NCBI GenBank assembly: GCA_003194525.1 | Contig: NBIV01000110.1 | Coordinates: forward strand, 172,517 to 236,516 | From: Gracilariopsis chorda | Lineage: Eukaryota; Rhodophyta; Florideophyceae; Gracilariales; Gracilariaceae | Direction: 5' to 3' | DNA length: 64,000 nucleotides | Shown here: in pieces, positions 31,301-41,255 of the stretch | Position numbering within the stretch: position 1 is the stretch's first letter | Layout of the letters: each line of letters starts with the position of its first letter | Notes under the pieces: model-generated | Told to the model about the DNA's origin: nothing | Seen by the model: the letters and a program-made list of their open reading frames with translations, nothing else | Database searches by the model: none | Made by a program: the position numbers and the translations under genes

Positions 31301-33789
31301 AAAAATGCGGAGAAGATGAAACTATTCCCCGCAAGGGCGCCGCTCGAGTTTATCGCGATCGATATTCTCGGACCACTACTCACCACGAAACGTGGAAACA
31401 AGTTTCTACTTGTTATTACCGATCGCTTTTCTAAGCTGGTACGGACTGTCCCTCTTCGGAGGATAACCGCTCTCACGGTGGCCCAGGCTCTGGTGACGCA
31501 CTAGCTTTTCGTCTACGGTCCCCCTGTGGAGGTGCTCTCCGATAACGGGAAACAATTCGCGAGCAAGTTCTTCCAGGATGTTTGTCGCATCCTGGATGTC
31601 AAGAACTTGTTCACGACTACCTACCACCCCCAGCGTAATGGGCAAGTTGAACGGTTTAACCGGACGTTACTCGCGGCGTTACGTTCCTACGTCGCAGACC
31701 ACCCAAAGAAATGGGACATGTACGCTCATGCGTTAACCTACGCGTACAACACGCAGGTACACCGGACTACCGGAGTTTCGCCATTCGAGTTGGTTCTATC
31801 TAAAACACCCCCGCCTGTGGCGCTGGAACCCCAAGCTACCTTGGACAATTTCCCATCAGTGGGTATCTACCACCAGCAATGGAAGCAATGGCTTTTCAAG
31901 CTGGTCTCCGCTGCGCAGAAGTCTATGGCACGGGCCCAAGCCGCTTACAAGCGGGATTTGGATGCTCGCTTGCGAGGGAAACCGTCCCCGATAGGGGCGA
32001 ATAACTAGGTCTTCATCAGGAAGGAGTACTACAACCCGGAACGGGAGAAGCGCCATAAACTCTCGCCTGCGGCGGATGGACCATTCAAGGTCATCTCTGT
32101 AAACACCGACACTGTCGTGGTAGAGATGGGCGACACGCAAGAACGGATTTCCCGTGATCGTGTTGTCCTTGCCCCTCCTCCATCGTCAGAAGTAGTCCTG
32201 GATTCCGGCAACCCCGTTTCTACGGACTCTGCAACACCGGAATCATCCGGGAGTACTAGGCCTACGGTACTACCACACCCCAGCCGGGGACTCTCAGACC
32301 TACCGACCCTGTCGGACTCACCGGCTCAGCCGGGTAATTCGGGCCTCTCAGCGCCCGTCCCTACCACGCCCGCCCCACTGGCGCGCATTTATACCCACCA
32401 AGCGGGGAATGTTATCCCTTATCCCGCCACTCCGTCTAAGGAGGGGGAGGAGAACACTCGTTTTTGAGGAACGATATCGCCGTCGCAACGGGAAACAGGT
32501 AACATGCGGAACACTGACCGTGGAGCACGGAGTATGTCACACGACACTAATCCCCCGTTCTCGGGCAGTGCTGCGCATGTACCGCACACAACTGTCAGGG
32601 AAGGATCCCCGATACGATAGTATGGTGACGATCGCCCCCAATCCCCTGAGCAGAGCGATGCATCGAAGCCGCCATTGGCGGAAGCCTCCTCAGAAGCGGT
32701 CCAATTAGGGCCAGCAGACCCGCGCCCCGCGGAGAAGAGGCGCCCAGATACGCCAGCGCCACTGGGAAATACCCACACCCCTCTTGGGGAAAAAGGCAGC
32801 CAAGCCGCCGTCGAAGCTTCAGGCCCTGGCGCGGAAGCACCGGAAACGCCTCCGGTCGTCGACGGAATCGAAGCCCCCGCTCTGGGGAATAATTTGCGCC
32901 AACTTCCGCAACGCTGCGGCGAAGAACCGAGGAACTCGGGAAAAACGCGCGCCATCGCACGCTCGAAACCGGTCGTACCTGACGCTGCCCCTCCTCATGG
33001 AGACGGTGCACCGCGCTTAGCGGCCAGGCCCCTGAAAAGGGTGTCATCGGCAAATGCCCGGCACCCCCCAAATGGGAATTTTAACCACAATGCCGGTGTA
33101 CCGGAGTTAGCCTTAGGCAACCCCCCAGTAGCCGGGGACACCACGGCACAGCCGGAACGTATGGCAGAGAACGCTCGTGACCCCCCAGGGGAGGCGGAAC
33201 GCTTACCAATCACCGTGTCGCACGGGACCCCGCAAGGGATGTCGCAAACACCTTTCCCGCATACGCGGCAAAGACCCCGCAAGCTCGCGGTTCGCGAAAA
33301 AGATTGCACTCGCGGAGTTCAAGTCCCCCGCCGGTTGGCAGTTCGCCCGGCCTACCGTGATGACGGGAACAAAGACGCCCCTCCGGGGAATGACTTGCCG
33401 GTGAAAATCGTGACGCCACACAGCCTCTTGAGGGATATCTTCCCGCATGAGCAGCTGCCACTAGGACAGCGCACGGCAACGCCGAATACATCGCCGACAA
33501 CCCGGATGGGGGGCAACATACTGCACAGCGGGCAACCCTCGCAAGGGAGTACAACCACCACCCGGCACGGCCGGAAGGTCTACGAACGAGAGTTCGTAGT
33601 AGACCGACTTGTCAGACACACCTGGGACCAGGACGGTGTTCTACAATACCGCGTCCGCTGGTACGGGTAGAACCCCAGTCGGATTACGTGGGAGCCACTC
33701 GAACACCTCCCACGGTCGCAGGTCGTGCGATACCACCGTCAAACGGGAAATGCAGCCCCACCTACGCTGGTTAATGCCCAAGTCGGGTA
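28344..33789 (+). pseudogene. Rt1 pol, heavily mutated
   Basis: In order this region encodes protease (LDTGAGPNF, about 28597), reverse transcriptase (RFCVDYCRLN; YLDDIIIFSN about 30060), RNase H (TDHSSLRWL), integrase core (AIDILG, SDNGKQF, NGQVERFNRTL, 31350-31680), GPFKV, a long Pro/Ala linker (to about 33540) and a chromodomain (EFVVDRLVRH...YRVRWYG, then TWEPLEHLPRSQVV). Stops occur at 28536-28538, 29022-29024, 31502-31504, 32006-32008 and 33668-33670. At about 31285 the sequence jumps from HPGG to just before the integrase core. That deletes the FYWP/CxxC part of the integrase zinc domain and shifts the frame. An RT box reads ALDAIWGYWQ where Rt3 has TLDANSGYWQ. Confidence 0.85.
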
Positions 33790-34032
33790 ACGTTGCCCCG
33801 CAAGCGGAGGGCGATAGGAAAGGATAACAAGGCTAGGTCCGTCGAAGACGGGGAACTCAAACGAGAATCACCGTTCTAAACGGGAACGTTTATTCAAGGG
33901 AGCAGCTAGCTCCCCACAACACTATACTACAATAGCTGGCTATGCCAGGAAAGAAGAACCGGAGACGGCGCACGCACTTTTATCACCCATTTTCGTCTGG
34001 GAACCCTCCGCGTCCGCGGTCGTTTTCCCGTC

Positions 34033-34046
34033 TTAGGGGGGGAATA
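34033..34046 (+). other. Rt1 polypurine tract
   Basis: TTAGGGGGGGAATA abuts the 3' LTR on the coding strand. The stretch 33790-34032 between pol and this tract has no long ORF on either strand, so Rt1 lacks the antisense gene carried by Rt2 and Rt3. Confidence 0.65.
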
Positions 34047-34879
34047 TGTAGTGCAACGCCCTCAGGGAGGGATTCTTGGTACTGGAAAGCTTTCCCGATA
34101 TTATCGGTTGTGTAGTGTGTATATGAACTACGCCCCATTATGGTGGATATGGACAAGTGGGACATGGTTTTGGGTCAATTTGCGGTTGGCCACAGTATTG
34201 GATGTTGCCACGAAATGTGGAGTATTTTAGTTGATTTTATTTATTATTTTCACACCCATTTCTGGGAAGCTAGTACTTAGTGCGACGGCGCACTGCCGTC
34301 GCACCAGTAAACCTTCCCCAACAAAGGCCCCAACCTGGGCAATTGGCTCTAGTTGTTACGGCTTGCGCGCGTGCTCTACTCCTCCTTGGAGGGAAACGCC
34401 GTGAACCACGGGACATCTAACCCCCTTGCACATCTAAAGGGACCCATCACTGGGAGTCATATTATTCCAATTGCATTGGTGTTTCGCCCTGTATAGGGAT
34501 ATTGTTACCGGCATCGCCGTTCGCCCCCGTCGCTCTCGCGACTCACTTCGTCCTCTCTTCCTCCTCTTCGCCCTTCCTTTTCCCTATTTCTAGGGTAGCA
34601 CCTCACGCCATCCGCGGCCCTCGTGTGCGCATCCGCTCACACACCACCACTTACGTGGAAACCTACCTCTGGCAAGGACGCATTCCCGTTCTCGCGGATA
34701 CCGAATCTTGTCCTAAACCCTCTTGCGCTAGTCGCAAAGGGTGGTCTCGGTCTTAAAAACCTACAAACCGGCTCCGCCGTGCCACATTTAGAGGGGCTCT
34801 ACCGAACTGGGTTCACCTCCACGGAGGAAAGATCCCGAACGTCTTTCGGTGTTTCTCCCCTTTGGGGCGTTGCACCACA
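34047..34879 (+). repeat. Rt1 3' LTR
   Basis: This 833-bp LTR runs TGTAGTGCAACGCCC...GGGGCGTTGCACCACA and carries short inverted termini. It is followed at once by the TSD CCTCT (34880-34884). It serves as the reference for the other family members in the window. Confidence 0.9.
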
Positions 34880-34884
34880 CCTCT

Positions 34885-35165
34885 GCATTGCCTTGCGGCC
34901 TCGCGGCGTTGACGCCTTCCTCGGTGGATAACTGCGGCAAGACTCAACGTTCTCCAATGCCGGGCAGTTGCCGTCGCCGCTGTCATTGCCTTCATCGCCC
35001 CAACTGACGCCTCGGTGTGGCTTATGCAGCATATTGTCGGCGCTCTTTCTTCCGTTCTTCAGTTGAGCAACGGTAATGATGATTTATTACTTGGTCATTA
35101 CCGTAATATTAATGTCGCGCTATTCTGCAAACATTTACACGAGACACACTGGTTCGAAAGGGAGA
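34885..35165. other. Pre-insertion flank of Rt1
   Basis: The first 50 bp continue the GCC-rich tract that ends at 3426. The rest is unremarkable, apart from a 10-bp inverted pair ACGGTAATGA/TCATTACCGT near 35070-35105. No gene is seen. Confidence 0.5.
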
Positions 35166-37647
35166 TCACGCTATCTCCCCGACAACTTGAACCTCAAAGT
35201 GGGATCGATACTTGCATATAATTGCCTGCAGTTGAGGGAATAACTGCCTTTCCTCCCACTTCCCGTTCAGGTTCAGGGCCATTCCGCACCGTATCATCGC
35301 TTTTCGATCGTAGCCCACACCGTCGCTATCGCATTGGGCGCTTACTGCGCGAACAGACTTCGTCGCTAGCTTGAGGAAATGACGCTTTCCTGGGTTGGTA
35401 AGTTTGCCTGACGACCTCGTGCCATCCGACCACAACCCATCATCTAACGCCTCCATCTTGTAATCATCCCACTCATTTCGCCAGAACGTTTTCAGCTTCT
35501 GGATAATAAAGCCAACCGCAGGTTGTACAAAGTGCGTCGCATTGAATGGAAAGAATCTTATTTCAGTATTACTCTCTTGTAGTGCGGCCTTCACCCCCTC
35601 TGTTACGTCATGCGTGTTGACATTGTCCATGTAGAGAACACGTTTGTGCCCGTTCGGTAGGGGTTGAAACACACGTTTTTTTTGCACCCACTGCAGAAAA
35701 ACCCTTTTGTCCATCCATGCTTTAGGTCCCGTACGGTACACCACCCCAGGAACATTATCAGGGAGACCACGGATTGGATAGTTCTTGACCACGTTTTTAA
35801 ATATCAGCATTGGTGTTTCGAGACGCGCAGTAGGGCCTCCAGAGATTAACACCATCATAGTCATTCCGTCGTCACCAGATACAACATCTGCATATCTGAA
35901 ATTCTTCTCACCAACTAAAGCCAACGTCTTGTGATTGTCCATGTTTATGCAGAAATGAGTCTCGTCGGCGTCGAATACATCTTCTTCTTTAAGTAGATTT
36001 GAACGAAACTCTCTGGCCAATTGACCAAGATGGAACGCAACCTCTCGTTCAATCTGTTCTTGCTTCGTTGGCGAGACCATTAGCTTCCCGCACTGCGCTC
36101 GATTGACAATATTACTTTTTTCCATGAACGACTGAATCCATCGCGGAGTTATACAATCTTTGATTGGTTTAACGCTCTTAAGGTCCGTCATGTTTTGATC
36201 ATATTCGCCGTCTGTTTTTTCCCGAAATGAGGTGCATACTCAGCTTTCAAAGGATACGAGCATTAAATTTGATTCCCGCCTTCTTCATGCGATTGAATTC
36301 TTCTAGCAAATGTTTGTGGAGAGCAGCTACCAACGGTATCATTTTACGGCCACGTGCTCTCCCAGCTTTTGGATAATGTCGCTGCAATCCATTTTTCGTG
36401 TTTCTGACAAACGAACGGTTACTTCTGTGGTGCAATGCCCCAAAGGGCAAAAACACCGAAAGACGTCCGGGATCTTCCTCTCACGAGGTGAACCCAGTTG
36501 GGTAGAGCCCTCCCAGAGGTGTCACGGCGAAGCCGGTTTGTAAGACCAGGGACACCTGTCGCGACTTGCGCAGGGAGGTGAAGGCGAAGAATCGGTATCC
36601 GCGTGAGCGGGGTGTGATCCTCAGTAGAGGTATGCTTCCGCGTAAGTGGGGAAGTGTGAGCAGGTGCACACAGGAGGACCGCGGGTAGCGGGATGTACTA
36701 CCCTGAAAGGGGGAAAAGAGGAGAGTGAAGGGAAAGGAGGAAGAGTGGGCGAGGGTGAGTCGCGAGAGCGACGATCAAATACGGCAATGCTGGTGGACAG
36801 GACTCCCTATACAGGGCGAAACACCAATGTTATTGGAACAATTATACTCCCAAGGATGGGCCTCTTTAGATGTGCAAGGGGGTTAGATGTCCCGTGGTTT
36901 ACGGCGTTTCCCTCCAAGGAGGAGTAGAGCACGCGCGCAAGCGGTAAAGACTAGAGCCAATTCCCCAGGTTGGGGTCTCTTGTTGGGGAAGGTTTACTGG
37001 TGCGACGGCAGCGTGCCGTCGCACTAAGTACTAGCTTTCCAGAAATGGGTGTGAAAATAATAAATGAAATCAAATAAAATACTCCACATTTCGTGGCAAC
37101 ATCCACTACTGTGGCCAACCGCCAATTGACCCAAAACCGTGTCCCACGTGTCCATACCCACTATTGTGGGGCGTAGTTCATATAGACACTACACAACCGA
37201 TAATATCGGGAAAACGATCAAGTACCAAGAATCCCTCTCTGAGGGCGTTGCACTTCAACTTCTTTTTGAAACCTGATCTTCAGAAGCAGTGAGACCGTAT
37301 CGGAGCTGCCAATACCGACTCGCTCTCTGCAAGTTGGCTTTCGGAGTTCCTCTGAAAAGCTGGGGAAACTGTTTGACGGTGAGGGAGATGATGTGCTTTT
37401 TCTCTTTCGCTTCGCCTATTTGAATCATCCACTTAGCTACACGCGCCTTGTTAGTGTTCGTGAGAACATTTTGGACTTTTCGTTTAGTCTGGGCAGTGTG
37501 AAGGGCAGTTGATGCTGGTCCTGGGGCGCTGTTGTCTTTTGAAGCGATAGAGATATTTGGTGCAGTGGCGGCGTCACTGAGGGCTGGATTGGCCTGCGGA
37601 GCTGAACGAGAAAACGCGGTATGCAGCGGAGAGCTGTAGAGGGGCAT
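35166..37647 (-). pseudogene. DDE_1 (CENP-B/jerky-like) transposase split by a solo LTR
   Basis: The N-terminal 128 codons start at ATG 37647. The frame is cut by an Rt1-family solo LTR at 36426-37257 and resumes exactly in phase at 36425 when one copy of the TSD (ACTTC) is removed. A TGA at 36247-36249 and a frame change near 36200 follow, then a 341-codon open stretch (36191-35166). That stretch has the catalytic-domain marks VFDADETHFCINMDN, VLYMDNVNTHD and FPFNATHFVQPAVGF, typical of DDE_1 transposases of the CENP-B/pogo/jerky group. A helix-turn-helix-like region lies in the N-terminal piece. The gene was already decaying or has decayed since. Element ends were not identified. Confidence 0.8.
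36426..37257 (-). mobile_element. Rt1-family solo LTR in the DDE_1 transposase
   Basis: This 832-bp LTR begins TGTGGTGCAATGCCCC, ends GCGTTGCACTTCA and is flanked by the TSD ACTTC (36421-36425 and 37258-37262). No internal element sequence adjoins, so the full element was lost by LTR-LTR recombination. Confidence 0.92.
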
Positions 37648-37765
37648 GCTTATGCTTTTGTGATGGTTTCATGAAATGAAAGCTCTCAGGTGGAGTGACG
37701 TTCTCCTACTTTTGGTGACCTGTTTTTACGCGCGCTTTCCGTTCGAATTACAAAGAGGTGCCCCG

Positions 37766-37837
37766 AGCCCACACTATTTTGGTGAGGATACTGGCTCCCG
37801 CCACATAAATTAGTGTGGGCCACACTATATAGCGTTT
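37766..37837. repeat. Second CCACACTA motif cluster
   Basis: CCACACTA, TAGTGTGG, CCACACTA and CTACACTA occur within about 70 bp, including the near-palindrome TAGTGTGGGCCACACTA at 37811-37827. The same palindrome core is at 2715-2730. It probably marks the end or remnant of a related DNA transposon, lying 120-190 bp upstream of the DDE_1 gene start. Confidence 0.4.
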
Positions 37838-38147
37838 CTACACTATTTTTGAACCCACAATAATCACAGAGTTCACCTGTAGCTTTGCAATGCGGGGATG
37901 GACTTGGAACTTGGGCGGCCTTGTTTCGGTGGTGGCGCCATTTTGTAGCCAAAGGTACGGCAAGGCTTTACACCACTATTGAATACAGTGCGCGAAACGA
38001 TAATAAATACACCCTACTCTGCTTTCTTTCTCGCCACCTACCAGACCATTCTAGCACTCCCAACCAGAAACCTAGGTAGTGAATAGGTAGATATAAAAAC
38101 CCCCGGTCGCCTGTCGAACACGTACAGCTGATCTGTACTTATAGCTA

Positions 38148-38186
38148 CGAAACAGTTATAAATACACGAAACAACAATAAATACAC
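38148..38186. repeat. Inner inverted repeat of the mariner element, left copy
   Basis: Two tandem CGAAACA...ATAAATACAC units occur here. The right partner at 41012-41069 has three units in inverse orientation. These are candidate transposase binding sites. Confidence 0.65.
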
Positions 38187-39084
38187 TTTACTTTACGTGC
38201 ATCTACGCATAGCTCAGTACTTAGTAGCACTCCCCTTCTTATCCATAACAGCAAGGAGCCTTCTCGGTATAGACCTGTACAGCTGTTGAAGGTAATCTCC
38301 AGCTACATCGTCCCATACAGCAGTGATAGCGTCCTTAAGATCAGATACATTATTGTACTGCTTTCCACGTGCATAAACACGCCTAGCCATAAGTCCCCAC
38401 ACATTTTCAATAATGTTCAAATCCAAGGACTTTGCAGGCCACGGTAGAACGCGTATATTCTTGGTACGTAGCCAGTTCCTTGTGTAGATAGAGGTATGTA
38501 TGGAAGCAATATCCTGTTGAAAGTGCCACGTCCGTTCTTCACCGAAGACACCACCTATCCATGGTAGTAGATTAGACTCTAGTGCCTCACAGTACTTTCT
38601 AGAATTCTGATTTCCAGTAATAAAAACCAAAGGACAGACTCCATAAAAAGATATTGCTCCCCATATCATAACCAAATCTCCTCCATTTTGACGCTTGGAA
38701 AATCGTTGAGGTTCCTTCCGAAGATCATGCCAATAGTATGCGAAACCATCCGGTCCATCTAGATTAAACTTCTTCTCATCGCTGAAAATTAACTTGCACC
38801 AGAAATAGTCCCCACGAGATATACTACGATGTGCGTATTCTATGCGTGCAGTTTTATGCTTCTGAGTCATTAATGGACCGGTTTCCATTTTGCGATATTG
38901 AAGATGTTCACATTGAGATAATAATTGCTGCACTCTTCGCACCCCGATGGGTACATTAAGCGAAGATTTTAGTTGAGAAGCAGATTGAATGCCTTTGGAG
39001 GCTTCCCTTAGTAGTGTTCTCTTCTGTTGCACTGACAACTTGGACTTTTTCCTGACGTTTCCATGCGGTTTAGATGTTGTTTTG

Positions 39085-40750
39085 TGTAGTGCAACGCGCT
39101 CCGAGAGTGATTCTTTGTACTTGAACGCTTTCCCGATATTATCGGTTGTGTGGTGTGTATATGAACTACGCCCCATTATGGTGGATATGGACACGTGAAA
39201 CACGGTTTTGGGTCAATTGGCGGTTGCCCACAGTAGTGGATGTTGCCACGAAATGTGGAGTATTTTAGTTGATTTTATTTATTATTTTCACACCCATTTC
39301 TGGGAAGCGAGTACTTAGTGCGACGGTGCACTGCCGTTGCACCAGTAAACCTTCCCCAACAAAGAACCCCAACCTGAGCAATTGGCTCTACTTGTTACCG
39401 CTTGCGTGCGTGCTCTACTCCTCCTTGGAGGGAAACACCGTGAACCACGAGACATCTAACCCCCTTGCACATCTAAAGGGACCCATCACTGGAAGTCATA
39501 TTATTCCAATTGCATTGGTGTTTCGCCCTGTATAGGGATATTGTTACCGGCATCGCCGTTCGCCTCCGTCACTCTCGTGACTCACTTCGTCCTCTCTTCC
39601 TCCTCTTCGCCCTTCCTTTTCCCCCTTTCTAGGGTAGCACCTCACGCTATCCGTGTGGTGCAATGCCCCAAAGGGGAAAAACACCGAAAGACGTTCGGGC
39701 TCTTCCTCTCACGAGGTGAACCCAGTTGGGTAGAGCCCTCCCAGAGGTGTCACGGCGAAGCCAGTTTGTAAGACCAGGGACACCTGTCGCGACTCGCGCA
39801 GGGAGGTGAAGGCGAAGAATCGGTATCCGCGTGAGCGGGGTGTGATCCTCAGTAGAGGTATGTTTCCACGTAAGTGGGGGTGTGTGAGCGGATGCGCACA
39901 CGAGGGCCGCGGATAGCGGGAGGTGCTACCCTAAAAAGGGGAAAAAGGAAAGGCGAAGAGGAGGAAGAGAGGACGATGTGAGTCGCAAGAGCGACGAACA
40001 GATACGGCAATGCCGGTGGACAGGACTCCCTATACAGGGCGAAACACCAATGTGATTGGAACAATTATACTCCCAGTGATGGGTTTCTTTAGATGTGCAA
40101 GGGGGTTAGATGTCCCGTGGTTTACGGCGTTTCTCTCCAAGGAGGAGTAGAGTACGCGCGCAAGCGGCAACAACTAGAGCCAATTCCCCAGGTTGGGGTC
40201 CCTTGTTGGGGAAGGTTTACTGGTGCGACGGCAGTGCGCCGTCGCACTAAGTACTAGCTTCCCAGAAATGGGTGTGAAAATAATAAATAATATTAACTAA
40301 AATACTCCACATTTCGTGGCAACATCCACTACTGTGGCCAACCGCCAATTGACCCAAAACCGTGTCCCACGTGTCCATATCCACCATAGTGGGGCGTAGT
40401 TCATATACACACTACACAACCGATAATATCGGGAAAGCGTTCAAGTACCAAGAATCCCTGCCTGAGGGCGTTGCAATTCAATCCGCGGCCCTCGTGTGCC
40501 CATCCGCTCACACAGCCCCACTTATGTGGAAACCTACCTTTGGCAAGGACGCATTCCCGTTCTCGCGGATACCGAATCTTGTCCTAAACCCTCTTGCGCT
40601 AGTCGTAAAGGGTGTCCTCGCTCTTAAAAACCTACAAACCGGCTCCGCCGTGCCACCTTTAGAGGGGCTCTACCGTACTGGGTTCACCTCCACGGAGGAA
40701 AGATCCCGAACGTCTTTCGGTGTTTCTCCCTTTTGGGGCATTGCACCACA
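39085..40750 (+). mobile_element. Rt1-family solo LTR, itself interrupted
   Basis: LTR sequence at 39085-39653 and 40486-40750 forms one LTR of about 834 bp, flanked by the TSD TTTTG (39080-39084 and 40751-40755). It disrupts the mariner transposase. A second LTR of the same family lies inside it in the opposite orientation. Confidence 0.92.
39654..40480 (-). mobile_element. Rt1-family solo LTR nested in another Rt1-family LTR
   Basis: This 827-bp LTR starts TGTGGTGCAATGCCCC, ends GCGTTGCAATTCA and has the TSD ATCCG (39649-39653 and 40481-40485). It is the last visible event in this nest. Confidence 0.92.
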
Positions 40751-41011
40751 TTTTGCGTCTGAGTGCTGATTTTACTGCTTCTAGAGATCAGTTGATAGTG
40801 TCAGCAATTTGTCGAAGAGATATTCCTTCATGTCTCAGGGTATGAATCTGGCCGAGTTCGAATTCAGAAAGATGAGGGCTTTTAGCCATGTTTGGTTCGG
40901 CAAAAGACTGGGCAAACGTCGTCAAGATGTGGCAATGAACTGTTTATTTGATGGTGCTAAGTATCTAGGGAACGGCTAAGGTGGTTTGAATATGGCGCGG
41001 TTTTTGTGGAA

Positions 41012-41069
41012 GTGTATTTATTTTTGTTTCGTGTATTTATTTTTGTTTCGTGTATTTATCACTGTTTCG
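41012..41069. repeat. Inner inverted repeat of the mariner element, right copy
   Basis: Three tandem GTGTATTTAT...TTTCG units of about 19 bp are inverse to those at 38148-38186. The copy number differs between the two ends (three versus two). Confidence 0.65.
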
Positions 41070-41255
41070 TAGGGTGTAGAGAAGTTTTTTATATTGGTGA
41101 AGTGACATTCTGCCTTGTGCAAAGTTGTGAGTTACAGGGTTGGTTTAGGAGTAAATAGCCTCTACATTTACTAAGGCTACATGGCCACAAACGGAGAGCA
41201 AGACGCCAAGTCTTTAGGAGTGCTGCGTGTATTTAATGTTGTTTCGCGGACTGTA

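Larger units (their letters stand above)
3427..34879 (+). mobile_element. Rt1: outer Ty3/gypsy chromodomain LTR retrotransposon (host of nested elements)
   Basis: Two LTRs in direct orientation (824 and 833 bp) begin TGTAGT and end GCACCACA. They are flanked by the 5-bp TSD CCTCT at 3422-3426 and 34880-34884. Order on the plus strand is LTR, PBS, gag part 1, [Rt2 with Rt3 inside], gag part 2, pol, purine tract, LTR. Without Rt2 it measures about 8.8 kb, and roughly 0.8 kb of gag is missing at the Rt2 junction. Multiple stops, a gag frameshift and a deletion in integrase make it inactive. Unlike Rt2 and Rt3 it has no antisense ORF before its 3' LTR: only about 250 bp separate the end of pol from the purine tract. 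Confidence 0.9.
38214..40889 (-). pseudogene. Tc1/mariner transposase split by nested solo LTRs
   Basis: The N-terminal helix-turn-helix exon-like piece is at 40889-40751 (start ATG 40889) and the rest is at 39079-38214. Removing the LTR insertion and one copy of its TSD gives a 334-residue frame with no shift. A TGA in the HTH region (minus strand, 40798-40800) is the only nonsense change seen, in the middle of an otherwise normal HTH. The catalytic triad is visible in IFSDEKKFNLDGPDG, WHFQQDIASIHTS and SLDLNIIENVWG, giving a DD34E-type Tc1 arrangement. The insertion point lies just after the first HTH. Confidence 0.85.
37986..41253 (-). mobile_element. Tc1/mariner element with IR/DR-type ends
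   Basis: The ends read CAGT...ACTG and are flanked by the TA dinucleotide (37984-37985 and 41254-41255). A repeat of form CGAAACAANAATAAATACAC sits at both outer ends (about 37990-38010 and 41226-41249) and again about 160-200 bp inside each end (38148-38186 and 41012-41069). This recalls the inverted-repeat/direct-repeat ends of some Tc1 elements. The inner repeats are themselves flanked by TA (38146-38147 and 41070-41071), so the element could instead be a smaller mariner nested in a short relative. Without the LTR insertions it is about 1.6 kb (outer) or 1.25 kb (inner). Confidence 0.65.
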
